Positions 44,754-53,332 of a stretch of 64,000 nt of DNA are shown in pieces. This stretch comes from Rossellomorea aquimaris (GTDB lineage Bacteria > Bacillota > Bacilli > Bacillales > Bacillaceae_B), in assembly GCF_008180865.1 (NCBI RefSeq), contig NZ_VTEX01000004.1, positions 248,001 to 312,000 of the forward strand, in the 5' to 3' direction. How positions within the stretch are numbered: the first letter of the stretch is position 1; each line of letters opens with the position of its first letter. The notes under the pieces were generated by a model that was not told the origin of the DNA, ran no database searches, and saw only the letters and a list, made by a program, of their open reading frames with translations. A program made the position numbers and the translations under genes.

Positions 44754-46061
44754 TTATTTATTTCTGTTTTTGATTCTTCTTTCCCGCTTTTTGATTTGAT
44801 CCATTTTGTATTTCATTTTCTTCTTATAGCCCGGCTTAACTGTTTTTGGTTTTCGAACCATTGATTTTGCTTTTTCATCAATCTCATCAACATTCGTTTT
44901 TTGACGGTTCTTACGTTTGTTAAGGGGTGGTAACTCAGACCATTCCCCTTTTTTAATGTCATGATGAGCAAAGCTGATTCCGAGTTTCTCCAGACGATTC
45001 AATGCATCTTCATCGGATGGTGTATAAATGGTGTATGCAATACCACTGTTTCCTGCACGTGCCGTCCGCCCGGAGCGATGAACATAGAAATCGAGATCTT
45101 GTGGCAGTTCGAAGTTAATGATATGACTCACACCTTCAATATCAATCCCTCTTGCCGCTAAATCTGTCGCTACGATGTACTGATAATCCAGGTTTCTGAT
45201 TTGTTTCATCATTTTCTTACGTTCACGTGGAGAAAGATCTCCGTGAATCCGTCCAACCTTTAATCCTTTTGCAATTAGAGCATCCGCTACTTCATCTGCT
45301 TTTTGTTTTGTATTGGTGAAGACAATACCTAAATATGGATTAATTTCCACTAAGATATTGTACAGCAGGTTGATTTTATCGCGACTCTTCAGAGGGACGA
45401 TCACATGTTGGATATTCTTTGCCGATAGCTGCTCGGGCTCAACATGTGCATATTGTGGATTTTCCATATACTTTTTCAAGAATGGCTTCAGTTTCTCTGG
45501 AATCGTCGCAGAGAATACAAGCATTTGTAATTTTTCTGGCATCTTAGCTGCAATCTGATCCACGTCTTCAATGAATCCCATATCAAGCATCAGATCCGCT
45601 TCATCAATCACCAGTAAACTGGCAGTATGAACAAATAAGGCTTGATCCTTCACTAAATCATTGATCCGGCCGGGAGTACCAACCACAATATGAGGCTGGT
45701 GTTTTAATTTCTCAATCGTTCTCTGCTTGTCCGTTCCACCAATAAAGCAGCGGGAAACAATGTTGCTATCCTTCGTGATCTTTAGTACTTCTTGATAAAT
45801 CTGTTGTGCAAGTTCTCGGGTCGGTGCGGTAATAACTGCCTGTACCTGTTCAGAATCTGCAGTCACCTTCTCAATGATCGGCAATAGATATGAATGTGTT
45901 TTTCCCGTTCCTGTCTGGGATTGACCTATCGCACTCTGACCTTTTAAAATCAGTGGGATCATTTTTTTTTGAATTTCTGTTGGTTCATAGAAACCCAGTT
46001 CTTCTACAGCTTCATTAATGAAAGACTGGAATCCGAATTGTAGAAATAAATTCTTTTTCAT
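44754..46061 (-). CDS. cshB: DEAD-box RNA helicase CshB
   Basis: A 435-residue ATP-dependent RNA helicase. Q motif near FGFQSFINEAVEELGF, motif I SQTGTGKT, Ia PTRELAQQ, II DEAD, III SAT, V TDLAARGID, VI HRSGRTARAG. The C-terminus (about 375-435) is strongly basic and binds RNA. CshB helps cold-shock RNA unfolding and ribosome assembly. The 5' region upstream (46062-46375) is long and AT-rich. A long cold-inducible leader is possible but not shown. Confidence 0.95.
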   Translation of the reverse strand: MKKNLFLQFGFQSFINEAVEELGFYEPTEIQKKMIPLILKGQSAIGQSQTGTGKTHSYLLPIIEKVTADSEQVQAVITAPTRELAQQIYQEVLKITKDSNIVSRCFIGGTDKQRTIEKLKHQPHIVVGTPGRINDLVKDQALFVHTASLLVIDEADLMLDMGFIEDVDQIAAKMPEKLQMLVFSATIPEKLKPFLKKYMENPQYAHVEPEQLSAKNIQHVIVPLKSRDKINLLYNILVEINPYLGIVFTNTKQKADEVADALIAKGLKVGRIHGDLSPRERKKMMKQIRNLDYQYIVATDLAARGIDIEGVSHIINFELPQDLDFYVHRSGRTARAGNSGIAYTIYTPSDEDALNRLEKLGISFAHHDIKKGEWSELPPLNKRKNRQKTNVDEIDEKAKSMVRKPKTVKPGYKKKMKYKMDQIKKRERRIKNRNK

Positions 46062-46375
46062 TCTTTACATCTCCTTTTATCAAAATATCCTTTTATTTAC
46101 GCTGTCATCGGGATGGATGTCTCTCGTACACATCATCACCATAGATATATATAAAATTTACGGATCACTTTATCAACACGAGTGATTTTATCTTAACGTA
46201 ACAGTTTAGTAAGCGTCATATTTAAAGAACATCTAACCATTATAATATTTTTTTGGCAAAACATCTAGTTCATACTTATTTTAATTTGAGATGATATTGT
46301 ATGAATACCCTTTTTTCACCTATTGCATACTCTATACTGACGAGGAATTTATTCGAATGAAAGGAGGCTGTCATT
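46062..46375. other. Divergent promoter region, cshB and yqfQ
   Basis: 314 bp, AT-rich, without a gene or repeat. Contains promoters of both flanking genes. AAAGGAGG (46360-46367) is the yqfQ ribosome site. No riboswitch fold is recognised. Confidence 0.55.
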
Positions 46376-47119
46376 ATGCCGCCTAGAAGAATGAGGAATC
46401 AAGGTCAGGATATGCGAAATCCTTTCGGGATGAGACAGCAGCAGGGATTCAATGGGTTCGGAATGCAGCAGCCTAGAAGGAATGGCTTTGGACTGAGGCA
46501 GACGCAGGGGCAGACGCAGGGGCAGACGCAGCCACCTCCGTTTCAATTTGGAGGACAACGACAAAATCAAGGTTTCAATATAGGGATGAACCAGAGAGGA
46601 AGAAGCAGAGGGACAGGTAAAGGTGGTTTATTGTCTAAGCTTCTTAAAAAGGGAGATAATCAGAATACAGGCGGAGGATTATTACAACAATTTTCCAGAG
46701 GGGACTCATCTTCCAACACGACCGGCTTTGAACGATCTCCCCAGGCAGCCGGCGGAATCCTCCAGAGCTTATTGAACCCCGGTAATGTGAATTCATTTTT
46801 ATCCAATACACAGCAAATGCTCCAGACCGCTCAACAGCTGGGTCCGATGTTCCAACAATATGGACCTATGGTGAAAAATATCCCGGCACTATGGAAGTTA
46901 TATCGTGGATTCAAAGATATGTCTGCTGATGATGCGTCCGACGACGGGAATAGCGAAGAAAAAAATGCGGATATCGACATCCCTGAAGTCGAATCCACCG
47001 TAAAGAAAAAAAAGAAGAAGAAACAACCCGTAGAAATCTCAGAGGATATTGAAGGTCTTGAAGATATCCAGGCACCATCTAAGTCTAAATCAGGATCAAA
47101 ACCCAAACTGTATATTTAA
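46376..47119 (+). CDS. yqfQ: VrrA/YqfQ-like Gly/Gln/Asn-rich protein
   Basis: A 247-residue low-complexity protein. Residues 1-85 are Arg/Gln/Gly/Phe-rich (MRNPFGMRQQQGFNGFGMQQ). A short repeat QTQGQTQGQTQ lies at about 42-52. The middle (about 125-180) is helical with LLNPGNVNSFLSNTQQMLQT. The C-terminal third is acidic with a KKKKKKK run. It matches the VrrA/YqfQ family, which is suspected to be spore- or sheath-associated, but the role is unproven. The coding repeat makes it a length-variation candidate. Monocistronic. Confidence 0.82.
   Translation: MPPRRMRNQGQDMRNPFGMRQQQGFNGFGMQQPRRNGFGLRQTQGQTQGQTQPPPFQFGGQRQNQGFNIGMNQRGRSRGTGKGGLLSKLLKKGDNQNTGGGLLQQFSRGDSSSNTTGFERSPQAAGGILQSLLNPGNVNSFLSNTQQMLQTAQQLGPMFQQYGPMVKNIPALWKLYRGFKDMSADDASDDGNSEEKNADIDIPEVESTVKKKKKKKQPVEISEDIEGLEDIQAPSKSKSGSKPKLYI
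46499..46531 (+). repeat. 12-bp coding tandem repeat in yqfQ
   Basis: Unit CAGACGCAGGGG repeated 2.75 times in frame, giving QTQG. The Bacillus anthracis vrrA locus is a known 12-bp VNTR in the related gene. Confidence 0.9.
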
Positions 47120-47126
47120 GGCCGGG

Positions 47127-47167
47127 ATCCCTAAAGGTACTGAATCACCTGTTTAGGGATTTTTTTA
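47127..47167 (+). terminator. Terminator of yqfQ
   Basis: ATCCCTAAAGGT pairs with ACCTGTTTAGGGAT (one bulge), followed by T7. Element 5 starts 3 bp after. Confidence 0.9.
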
Positions 47168-47170
47168 TTT

Positions 47171-47688
47171 GGCTCTTTTCGCAAAGATTGATGTTTTCTA
47201 ACATAGAATCTCCCTCACCATCTTTAATGGAATTTTCATGACAGAGCTTCAAGGTGTGCAACAAAACAATGTAACTAGAAAATAAATTCTTCTTTCTTAA
47301 AAGGAAAATCAATTTCTACTTATCTTTAATAAGATTGTTTGCTAAAATTCTTGTTTTAATTGTTTTCTATTAAGGATACATGCTCAGAAAGTTGTTTGGA
47401 GCGGAAGGAGGCTCGACTCCTGCGGGAATAGCTGGACAGTACGAAAAGCGGAGGGGCTTTGCCTAGGGGCGACAAGCATAAGTCGAGTCTGCCGGAAAGG
47501 CGCTCTTTGTCTTTTTGGCAGACTCGGCTTATGACCTCGAGCCCCTAAGCCCCGTAGCTGGTCAGCTGAGACCCCGGAGGCGCAGCCGAGGAGGCTCACC
47601 GCCAGCCCCGCGGAAAGCGAGCATCCTGTAGCGGAAATCAACTATAACTTTCTCCTCTACAATAGCAACAAACTTTACGAAAAGAGCC
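47171..47688. mobile_element. MITE-like element 5, carrying a nested 126-bp repeat
   Basis: 518 bp. Left end GGCTCTTTTCGCAAAGATTG (47171-47190) and right end ACAAACTTTACGAAAAGAGC, then C, ending at 47688: the clearest inverted ends of the family. Flanks are TTTTATTT (47163-47170) and TTTTATTA (47689-47696), a 7/8 target duplication. Internal blocks are a CCCTCACCATC remnant at about 47213 and a GC-rich hairpin split by the 126-bp unit at 47440-47565. It is noncoding. Confidence 0.85.
47440..47565 (+). repeat. Single copy of the 125/126-bp structured repeat, nested in element 5
   Basis: Shares CGACAAGCATAAG and CTTATGACCTCGAG with the arrays at 2754 and 60426. Outer helix GGGGCTT/AAGCCCC, second helix AGGGGC/GCCCCT, variable helix GAGTCTGCC/GGCAGACTC. 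Near-identical TAGCTGG(A/T)CAG occurs 126 bp apart (47429-47439 and 47555-47565), and element 2 has the same site without insert (GGCTGGACAGGTGAG). So one unit was added exactly here. Confidence 0.85.
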
Positions 47689-47819
47689 TTTTATTAAAGG
47701 CCGCTAAGAAGGCAGTTCGATAGGGAAAGGTTCATATGATTATCGTTCTCTTTGTCAGGAAGACCATTCTCCTTTATAATGAAGACAAAACCTTTTCTCA
47801 TGTAGGAGGATATTCATAG

Positions 47820-48776
47820 ATGGAAATTATTAAGATTACACCGAGAGGCTATTGTTACGGGGTTGTAGATGCAATGGTCATTGCAAGAAACGCCGCATTA
47901 GACAAATCGCTTCCTCGTCCAATTTATATTTTAGGCATGATCGTTCACAACAAGCACGTCACTGACGCATTCGAAGAAGACGGGATCATTACCCTGGATG
48001 GCAGCAACAGAAAAGAAATCATCGAACAAGTAAATGAAGGAACGGTGATCTTCACCGCTCATGGAGTCTCTCCTGAAGTGAAAGAAATAGCCAAACAAAA
48101 AGGACTTGTCACACTGGACGCAACTTGTCCTGATGTAACGAAAACACATGATCTGATTCGCGCTAAAGAAGCGGAAGGTTACGACGTGATCTATATCGGT
48201 AAAAAAGGACATCCAGAGCCTGAAGGAGCTGTCGGGGTTGCACCTGAGATCGTTCATCTCGTGGAAACAGCTGAAGATGTAGAAAAACTTTCTATTGATA
48301 ACGAAAAAATCATTGTGACCAACCAAACGACGATGAGTCAATGGGACGTATTGGATACGATGGATAAAGTAAAGGAAATGTATCCTCACGTTGAACTGCA
48401 TAAAGAAATTTGCCTGGCTACCCAGGTTCGTCAAGAAGCAGTTGCTGAACAAGCTGGAGATGCAGATGTTCTCATCGTCGTAGGAGATCCAAAAAGTAAT
48501 AACTCCAACCGCCTTGCTCAAGTATCAAAGGATATCGCAGGTACTCCTGCACATCGCATCTCAGACATTGGTGAATTGGATATAGAATGGATTAAAGATG
48601 CGGGCGTCGTTGCGGTAACAGCCGGTGCATCCACTCCTACTCCAATCGTAAAAGAAGTCATTAAATTCCTTGAAGCTTTTAATCCAAATGATGAATCCAC
48701 TTGGACAAGAGAGCGAAATGTTCCATTAAATAAAATTCTCCCTAAAGTACGAAAAGCTAAGTTGGGAACAAAATAA
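47820..48776 (+). CDS. ispH: HMBPP reductase IspH (LytB)
   Basis: A 318-residue 4Fe-4S enzyme, the last step of the MEP pathway, producing IPP and DMAPP. Cluster Cys in [18 protein letters not shown] and [14 protein letters not shown] regions; substrate His in [10 protein letters not shown] and [15 protein letters not shown] near the end. Bacillar version with GYCYG rather than the more common GFCAG. RBS AGGAGG. Partner of ispG in this window. It ends in a strong bidirectional terminator. Confidence 0.95.
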   Translation: MEIIKITPRGYCYGVVDAMVIARNAALDKSLPRPIYILGMIVHNKHVTDAFEEDGIITLDGSNRKEIIEQVNEGTVIFTAHGVSPEVKEIAKQKGLVTLDATCPDVTKTHDLIRAKEAEGYDVIYIGKKGHPEPEGAVGVAPEIVHLVETAEDVEKLSIDNEKIIVTNQTTMSQWDVLDTMDKVKEMYPHVELHKEICLATQVRQEAVAEQAGDADVLIVVGDPKSNNSNRLAQVSKDIAGTPAHRISDIGELDIEWIKDAGVVAVTAGASTPTPIVKEVIKFLEAFNPNDESTWTRERNVPLNKILPKVRKAKLGTK

Positions 48777-48778
48777 AG

Positions 48779-48812
48779 TGAAAGGCCCCTTAGAATTTCT
48801 AAGGGGCCTTTC
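48779..48812. terminator. Bidirectional terminator between ispH and yqfO
   Basis: Perfect 15-bp stem AAAGGCCCCTTAGAA/TTCTAAGGGGCCTTT with almost no loop. Confidence 0.9.
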
Positions 48813-48816
48813 ATCT

Positions 48817-49935
48817 TTACATATAAGTAAATGGGTTGGTTTCAGCTTTTGACGCGAATATATTGACGATATACCCTTTTTCAGAGGATTTTTTCGCTAA
48901 ATAACTGGCCACTCCATCCTTCATGACCTTTTCGATGTGATGACCTGCATCAACTACATTCAGCCCCATCATCATGGCATCGTGGGCGGTGTGGTAATAG
49001 ATATCTCCTGAAACGAATACATCCGCTCCCTGTCTTTTCGCTTTTCCGATAAACTTATTTCCATCTCCGCCAAGCACCGCTACTTTCTTCACTTTCGCTT
49101 CTCCATCCCCGATGACTCTGATTCCGTCCATACCAAATGTTTCTTTCACAACTAAGGCAAATTCCTTAAGACTCATCTCATCTTGTAAATGTCCGATTCT
49201 ACCTAAACCTAAAGCGGGTGATCCGTTTTTGAGGGAATAGATATCATAGGCAACTTCTTCATAAGGATGATGGGTAAACATGGCTTTCAACACTTTTCTC
49301 TCTGAAGAAGCAGGATAAACCGTCTCCACTTTCTCTTCTGCTACTTCCTCAAGGGAGCCTTGCTTCCCGATTTGAGGGTTCGTGCCTTCCTCAGGGAAGA
49401 ATCTCCCCTTTCCTTCAGTCGAAAAGCTGCAATGTGAGTAGTTACCGATGTGCCCGGCTCCCGCATTACCGAGGGCCGTTCGAAGTTCCTTTGCATTTTC
49501 TTTTGGCACATAAACGACCAATTTACGGAGCTCCTCTTGGTGAGTAGGGACGAGTACAGACGTATCCTGCAAATGCAGCATGTCGGACAGAAGGTCATTC
49601 ACTCCCCCTGTCGCCACATCAAGATTCGTATGGGCCGCATACACGGCAATATCATGCTTGATTAACTTCTCGATCATCCGTCCTTGATACGTGTCAGTTT
49701 GCAGGGACTTTAGTGGACGAAAAAGCGGTGGGTGGTGAGCAATGATTAATTTCACGTTGTTTTTGATTGCTTCATCCACCACATTCTCCAATACATCCAG
49801 GGTGATCATCACATTTTCAACCTTTTCGTTCAACTTACCAATTTGAAGACCAATCGGATCCCCTTCTTCTGCTAAATATTTTGGTGAAAATTGCTCAAAC
49901 AGCTGAATGATCTCATGGCCGTTTACTGTCTTCAT
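48817..49935 (-). CDS. yqfO: Nif3-like dinuclear metal protein YqfO
   Basis: A 372-residue NIF3/DUF34 protein. N- and C-terminal lobes carry the dimetal site (LIIAHHPPLF, HTNLD, GDIYYH, DAGHHIE), and a PII-like insert domain lies between them (about 130-235), as in bacillar YqfO. It overlaps trmK by 4 bp; the two are a known pair. Substrate is unsettled; GTP cyclohydrolase and tRNA roles have been proposed. Confidence 0.9.
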   Translation of the reverse strand: MKTVNGHEIIQLFEQFSPKYLAEEGDPIGLQIGKLNEKVENVMITLDVLENVVDEAIKNNVKLIIAHHPPLFRPLKSLQTDTYQGRMIEKLIKHDIAVYAAHTNLDVATGGVNDLLSDMLHLQDTSVLVPTHQEELRKLVVYVPKENAKELRTALGNAGAGHIGNYSHCSFSTEGKGRFFPEEGTNPQIGKQGSLEEVAEEKVETVYPASSERKVLKAMFTHHPYEEVAYDIYSLKNGSPALGLGRIGHLQDEMSLKEFALVVKETFGMDGIRVIGDGEAKVKKVAVLGGDGNKFIGKAKRQGADVFVSGDIYYHTAHDAMMMGLNVVDAGHHIEKVMKDGVASYLAKKSSEKGYIVNIFASKAETNPFTYM

Positions 49936-50642
49936 AGGATAAGAACCTCCTCCACCATTTTTATTTTTTGAATGAGTTCCCGTTTTCGTTCTTCCAACGC
50001 ATCCGTCTTTTCTGCTTTTTCCATGTTATTCAATATATTCTTCCATTGATGAAGCTCCTGATTCCATTTTTTCAAAAATGCATCGTTACGCTCCTTCATC
50101 AAAAGTGGACCGAGGAGCAACTCTTTTTCAAGCTCACCAGAGTAGTGGCGTCTCGGGTTTCCTTTCTCCGCCACTAGAATTTCATATACCTTATCATCTT
50201 CTTCAAGAATTTCTTCCCCTATTAAGTCCCATTCATTGTCCATAAGCCACGTCCGGATGGACCTTGCACTCACATTAGGCTGAAGGACCAACCTGGGTTG
50301 ATTGATCAGCTTTGCTTTACCCGCCTCCAGGATAGAGGCAATCAATGTGCCCCCCATTCCGGCAATCGTAATACAATCCACTTCACCTGGAGAAATCACT
50401 TCCAGGCCATTCCCTAATCTTACTTCGACCTCTTGAGTTAATTCGGCATCTTCCACTTGTTTCTTGGCAGAAAGATATGGCCCTTTCACTACTTCTCCTG
50501 CGATGGCAGAGGCCGCAATGCCTTTATTGACGGCATAGCACGGTAAGTATGCATGATCCGAACCGATATCAGCGATTTTCGATTGCTTGGGTATGTATGA
50601 AACAACTGTTTCTAGTCGTTTTGATAACTGTTGAATATTCAT
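49932..50642 (-). CDS. trmK: tRNA (adenine22-N1)-methyltransferase TrmK
   Basis: A 236-residue SAM-dependent enzyme forming m1A22 in tRNA. SAM motif IADIGSDHAYLPCYAV, then GEVVKGPYLSA and the catalytic-face AGMGGTLIASIL with QPNVSARSIRTWL. The C-terminal part is a coiled coil (about 165-235). ATG at 50642 after AAAGGTG; 12 upstream codons are unsupported. Coupled to yqfO. Confidence 0.92.
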   Translation of the reverse strand: MNIQQLSKRLETVVSYIPKQSKIADIGSDHAYLPCYAVNKGIAASAIAGEVVKGPYLSAKKQVEDAELTQEVEVRLGNGLEVISPGEVDCITIAGMGGTLIASILEAGKAKLINQPRLVLQPNVSARSIRTWLMDNEWDLIGEEILEEDDKVYEILVAEKGNPRRHYSGELEKELLLGPLLMKERNDAFLKKWNQELHQWKNILNNMEKAEKTDALEERKRELIQKIKMVEEVLIL

Positions 50643-50711
50643 TCGTTCACCTTTAATCATTTTTATTGGGTAAATCATATACGATAATCATTCTAACCAA
50701 CTTTACACGAT

Positions 50712-50747
50712 AAAAAAAGTCCTTTGCCCAAAAGACAAAGAACCTTT
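50712..50747 (-). terminator. Terminator of cccA
   Basis: On the minus strand AAGGTTCTTTG pairs with CAAAGGACTT, followed by T7. Confidence 0.8.
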
Positions 50748-50759
50748 TTCAATCATTGA

Positions 50760-51134
50760 TTATTTAAGTGATTTAATCCAGTCTGCCATAGCATCCAGAT
50801 TTCCTTCTTCTACTAGACCAGCCGGCATCATACCTTTACCGTTTTTGATCGTTTCTTTAATTTCGTCTTTAGATAGCTTTGTTCCTTTTAGAGCAGGACC
50901 GGCGCCACCTTCATAGTTTCCACCATGACAAGATACACAAGACTCTTTGTACTTAGCTTCCGGATCGAATTCTCCGCTTGAAGCCTGTTCGCCTTCTTTA
51001 CCTTCCATTTCTCCGTGACCTTCTTCTTTTGCTTTTTCATCAGCGTTATTAAGGCCTTCTAAAGATAAGAAGAAAACAAGACCAATTCCAAGAGCCATGA
51101 TAAGTACGAATGGAATAATTGGATTACGATTCAT
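50760..51134 (-). CDS. cccA: Membrane-bound cytochrome c-550
   Basis: A 124-residue c-type cytochrome. One N-terminal membrane helix (about 7-25), a Glu/Lys/Gly linker (31-58), and a heme domain with CVSCH (C66, C69, H70) and axial Met in GKGMMPAG (about 102-103). Carries electrons outside the membrane to a caa3 oxidase. ATG at 51134 follows AAAGGAGG. In B. subtilis cccA likewise lies beside sigA. Confidence 0.94.
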   Translation of the reverse strand: MNRNPIIPFVLIMALGIGLVFFLSLEGLNNADEKAKEEGHGEMEGKEGEQASSGEFDPEAKYKESCVSCHGGNYEGGAGPALKGTKLSKDEIKETIKNGKGMMPAGLVEEGNLDAMADWIKSLK

Positions 51135-51293
51135 GATTTTAACCTCCTTTATGTACAACATCCAAAAATAGTGCTCTTTTCAACACTTTATATTTTACTG
51201 TAAAAAACGACAAAGTAAAAGTACTATCAATTAACTTTTCCATCTTTCTCACAAATTAGACACATTTCGTGTGAAATAAGGAAAGTTTTCATT

Positions 51294-51341
51294 AAAAGAG
51301 GGAGAGCTCTACTGCCCCAGAACGGACCAATAGAGCTCCTT
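51294..51341 (-). terminator. Terminator of the acyl-CoA dehydrogenase gene
   Basis: On the minus strand GGAGCTCTA pairs with TAGAGCTCTCC, followed by CTCTTTTAAT. Confidence 0.65.
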
Positions 51342-51364
51342 ATTGCTGTTATGATGTTTTCACC

Positions 51365-52507
51365 TTATTGACAGCCTATCAGCCTTGAAATGACCATTCT
51401 CTGAACTTCTGAGGTACCTTCCCCGATTTCAAGGAGCTTGGCATCCCGTAGATATCTTTCCACATGGTATTCTTTCATGTAACCGTATCCACCATGTATC
51501 TGAATGGCTTCATCCGCTACTTCCATACTGATTTCTGAAGCGTAAAGCTTACACATGGATGCTTCCTTCGAAAATGGTCTTCCTTGATCTTTCAGCCATG
51601 CTGCCTTATGAACCATATTCCTTGCCAGTTCGATCTTCATTGCCATGTCAGCAAGCTTAAATTGAGTGACTTGAAACTGTGATAAGGTTTTGCCGAATTG
51701 CTTTCTTTCCTTGGAATACTGCAGTGCTTTATCAAAGGCAGCCTGTGCCACACCAACAGCCATGGCACCGATTCCAATCCTTCCGCCGTCCAGGGTGACA
51801 AGGAACTGCTTGAAACCTTCTCCTTGCTTTCCTAACAGGTTTTCTTTAGGCACTTCCACATCCTCAAGAACCAACTCAGTCGTATTTGATGAATGAAGTC
51901 CCATTTTTTCATAATTATCGATTACCGTAAATCCTTTTGCTTTAGTCGGAACGATAATCGCACTAATTTCTTTGTTCCCATTGTTTCTACCAGTAATCGC
52001 TGTTAAAGCGAGATGATTCGCATAGCTTGCATTGGTAATATAGCATTTATTACCATTAATGACCCATTTATCCCCTTTATCTTCTGCAGTGGTTTGGGTG
52101 CCGCCTGCATCGGAACCTGCATTAGGTTCCGTCAGGCCAAAAGCGCCAAATGACTCCCCTGTACAGATTGGCGTTAAGTATTCCTGCTTTTGTTCATGAG
52201 AACCAAATAAGTTAATGGGTGCTCCACCCAGAGAAATATGAGCAGAGTACGTAATACCTGTCGACGCACAAGCTCTGCTAAGCTCTTCGGTTACAATGGC
52301 GAAACTGACCGTATCGGCGCCTGCCCCCCCATATTCCTCGGGAAACGGAAGTCCCATCATCCCCAGATCAGAAAGCTTCTTGAAAATTTCTTTAGGAAAC
52401 TCCTTTGTGCGGTCCCGATCCAATGCACCAGGAGCCACTTCTTCCTCAGCAAATTCCCTGATTGTCTTTTTAATCATTGTTTGTTCTTGTGTTAAGTCAA
52501 AATTCAT
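51365..52507 (-). CDS. Acyl-CoA dehydrogenase
   Basis: A 380-residue FAD enzyme of beta-oxidation. FAD-binding motif FGLTEPNAGSDAGGTQT, WVINGNKCYITNA, the helical C-domain with SKERKQFGKTLSQFQ and the active-site segment IGEGTSEVQRMV (catalytic Glu). Best fits short- or medium-chain type. RBS AGGGGG. A FadR-like box lies 87-104 bp upstream, suggesting induction by long-chain acyl-CoA. It has no fatty-acid neighbours and interrupts the cccA-sigA order. Confidence 0.92.
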   Translation of the reverse strand: MNFDLTQEQTMIKKTIREFAEEEVAPGALDRDRTKEFPKEIFKKLSDLGMMGLPFPEEYGGAGADTVSFAIVTEELSRACASTGITYSAHISLGGAPINLFGSHEQKQEYLTPICTGESFGAFGLTEPNAGSDAGGTQTTAEDKGDKWVINGNKCYITNASYANHLALTAITGRNNGNKEISAIIVPTKAKGFTVIDNYEKMGLHSSNTTELVLEDVEVPKENLLGKQGEGFKQFLVTLDGGRIGIGAMAVGVAQAAFDKALQYSKERKQFGKTLSQFQVTQFKLADMAMKIELARNMVHKAAWLKDQGRPFSKEASMCKLYASEISMEVADEAIQIHGGYGYMKEYHVERYLRDAKLLEIGEGTSEVQRMVISRLIGCQ

Positions 52508-52593
52508 CCTTATCCCCCTTGTCTAACTTTGATGACTGAAAGCCCTAACTCCATTTCCATAACAGCGCTTTCAAACATAATCACTGCACTCTA

Positions 52594-52611
52594 TGAATGC
52601 GCTCTCATTCT
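52594..52611 (-). promoter_or_regulatory. FadR operator candidate
   Basis: TGAATGCGCTCTCATTCT, with half-sites TGAATG and CATTC(T) at the spacing of the Bacillus FadR/YsiA consensus TGAATGAnTAnTCATTCA. It lies 87-104 bp upstream of the dehydrogenase start. Confidence 0.65.
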
Positions 52612-52690
52612 TATTATAAAAGGGAATAGTGAATTTTCTCAACTTTAAAAAACTTTTAAATTTTCAGAAGTTATAGTAATATAAAAATAA

Positions 52691-53221
52691 TTAGTAGGCC
52701 CCCCCTGCCATACCTGAAAGGGAAAGATAGCCCAGCTTCCATTTCAAACCTGCACCTATCCAAAGGAAACAGTTCAGAAATAAGGTTATGTACATTCCGA
52801 AAGAACTCCTACCGAATAACTCTTCTGTTATTTCTATGGAGGACAGAAGAAGTATACATGCGGCAGCCATATACAAGAGTAATGGCGATAATTGTTTTTT
52901 AGTATAATAAATTCCTATCGCTACTAATAATCCGACAAAACTTGCCAAAATCGTTGTTTGCAAAACGATTGACAATTCAGTAAAATAAATGACAAATAAT
53001 GAAATTAATATCGCACAAATTGATAATAAGAAGTCTTTGAGCATTATCTTCTTTTGGGCATTCTTTTGATCACTGTGTTCCATACCGTCTCCTTCGGTAT
53101 ATAATGCAAGGAGATAGTTACAATAGTGCTCTGGCAGCATATTAGCTTGCTTCCAAAGCTGTATTTCATTCGCAATCAATTCTTTTCTTGAATTTTTTAT
53201 TGTTTTCACAGTAGATGTCAC
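52691..53221 (-). CDS. Membrane protein of unknown function
   Basis: A 176-residue protein. A soluble N-terminus (1-63, with KELIANEIQLWKQANMLPEHY) precedes four hydrophobic helices (about 66-88, 90-108, 115-132, 138-158). The N-terminal piece resembles a conserved bacillar module (ExxxWKxxxxLPExY...LLALY) seen in several DUF2157-like membrane proteins. No function known. Downstream of sigA; its own terminator is not clear. Confidence 0.65.
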   Translation of the reverse strand: MTSTVKTIKNSRKELIANEIQLWKQANMLPEHYCNYLLALYTEGDGMEHSDQKNAQKKIMLKDFLLSICAILISLFVIYFTELSIVLQTTILASFVGLLVAIGIYYTKKQLSPLLLYMAAACILLLSSIEITEELFGRSSFGMYITLFLNCFLWIGAGLKWKLGYLSLSGMAGGAY

Positions 53222-53286
53222 ACCTTTATCTCTTAAATCTTTTAGCTACATTCGTCAAAGGGGTTGAAAAAACCTTTATTTAGAGC

Positions 53287-53320
53287 AAAAAAAACTACCT
53301 CTATTCAAAATAGAGGCAGT
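53287..53320 (-). terminator. Terminator of the yqxD-dnaG-sigA operon
   Basis: A 12-bp stem ACTGCCTCTATT/AATAGAGGTAGT, followed on the minus strand by eight T. Confidence 0.95.
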
Positions 53321-53332
53321 AAAAGGTTTTTT

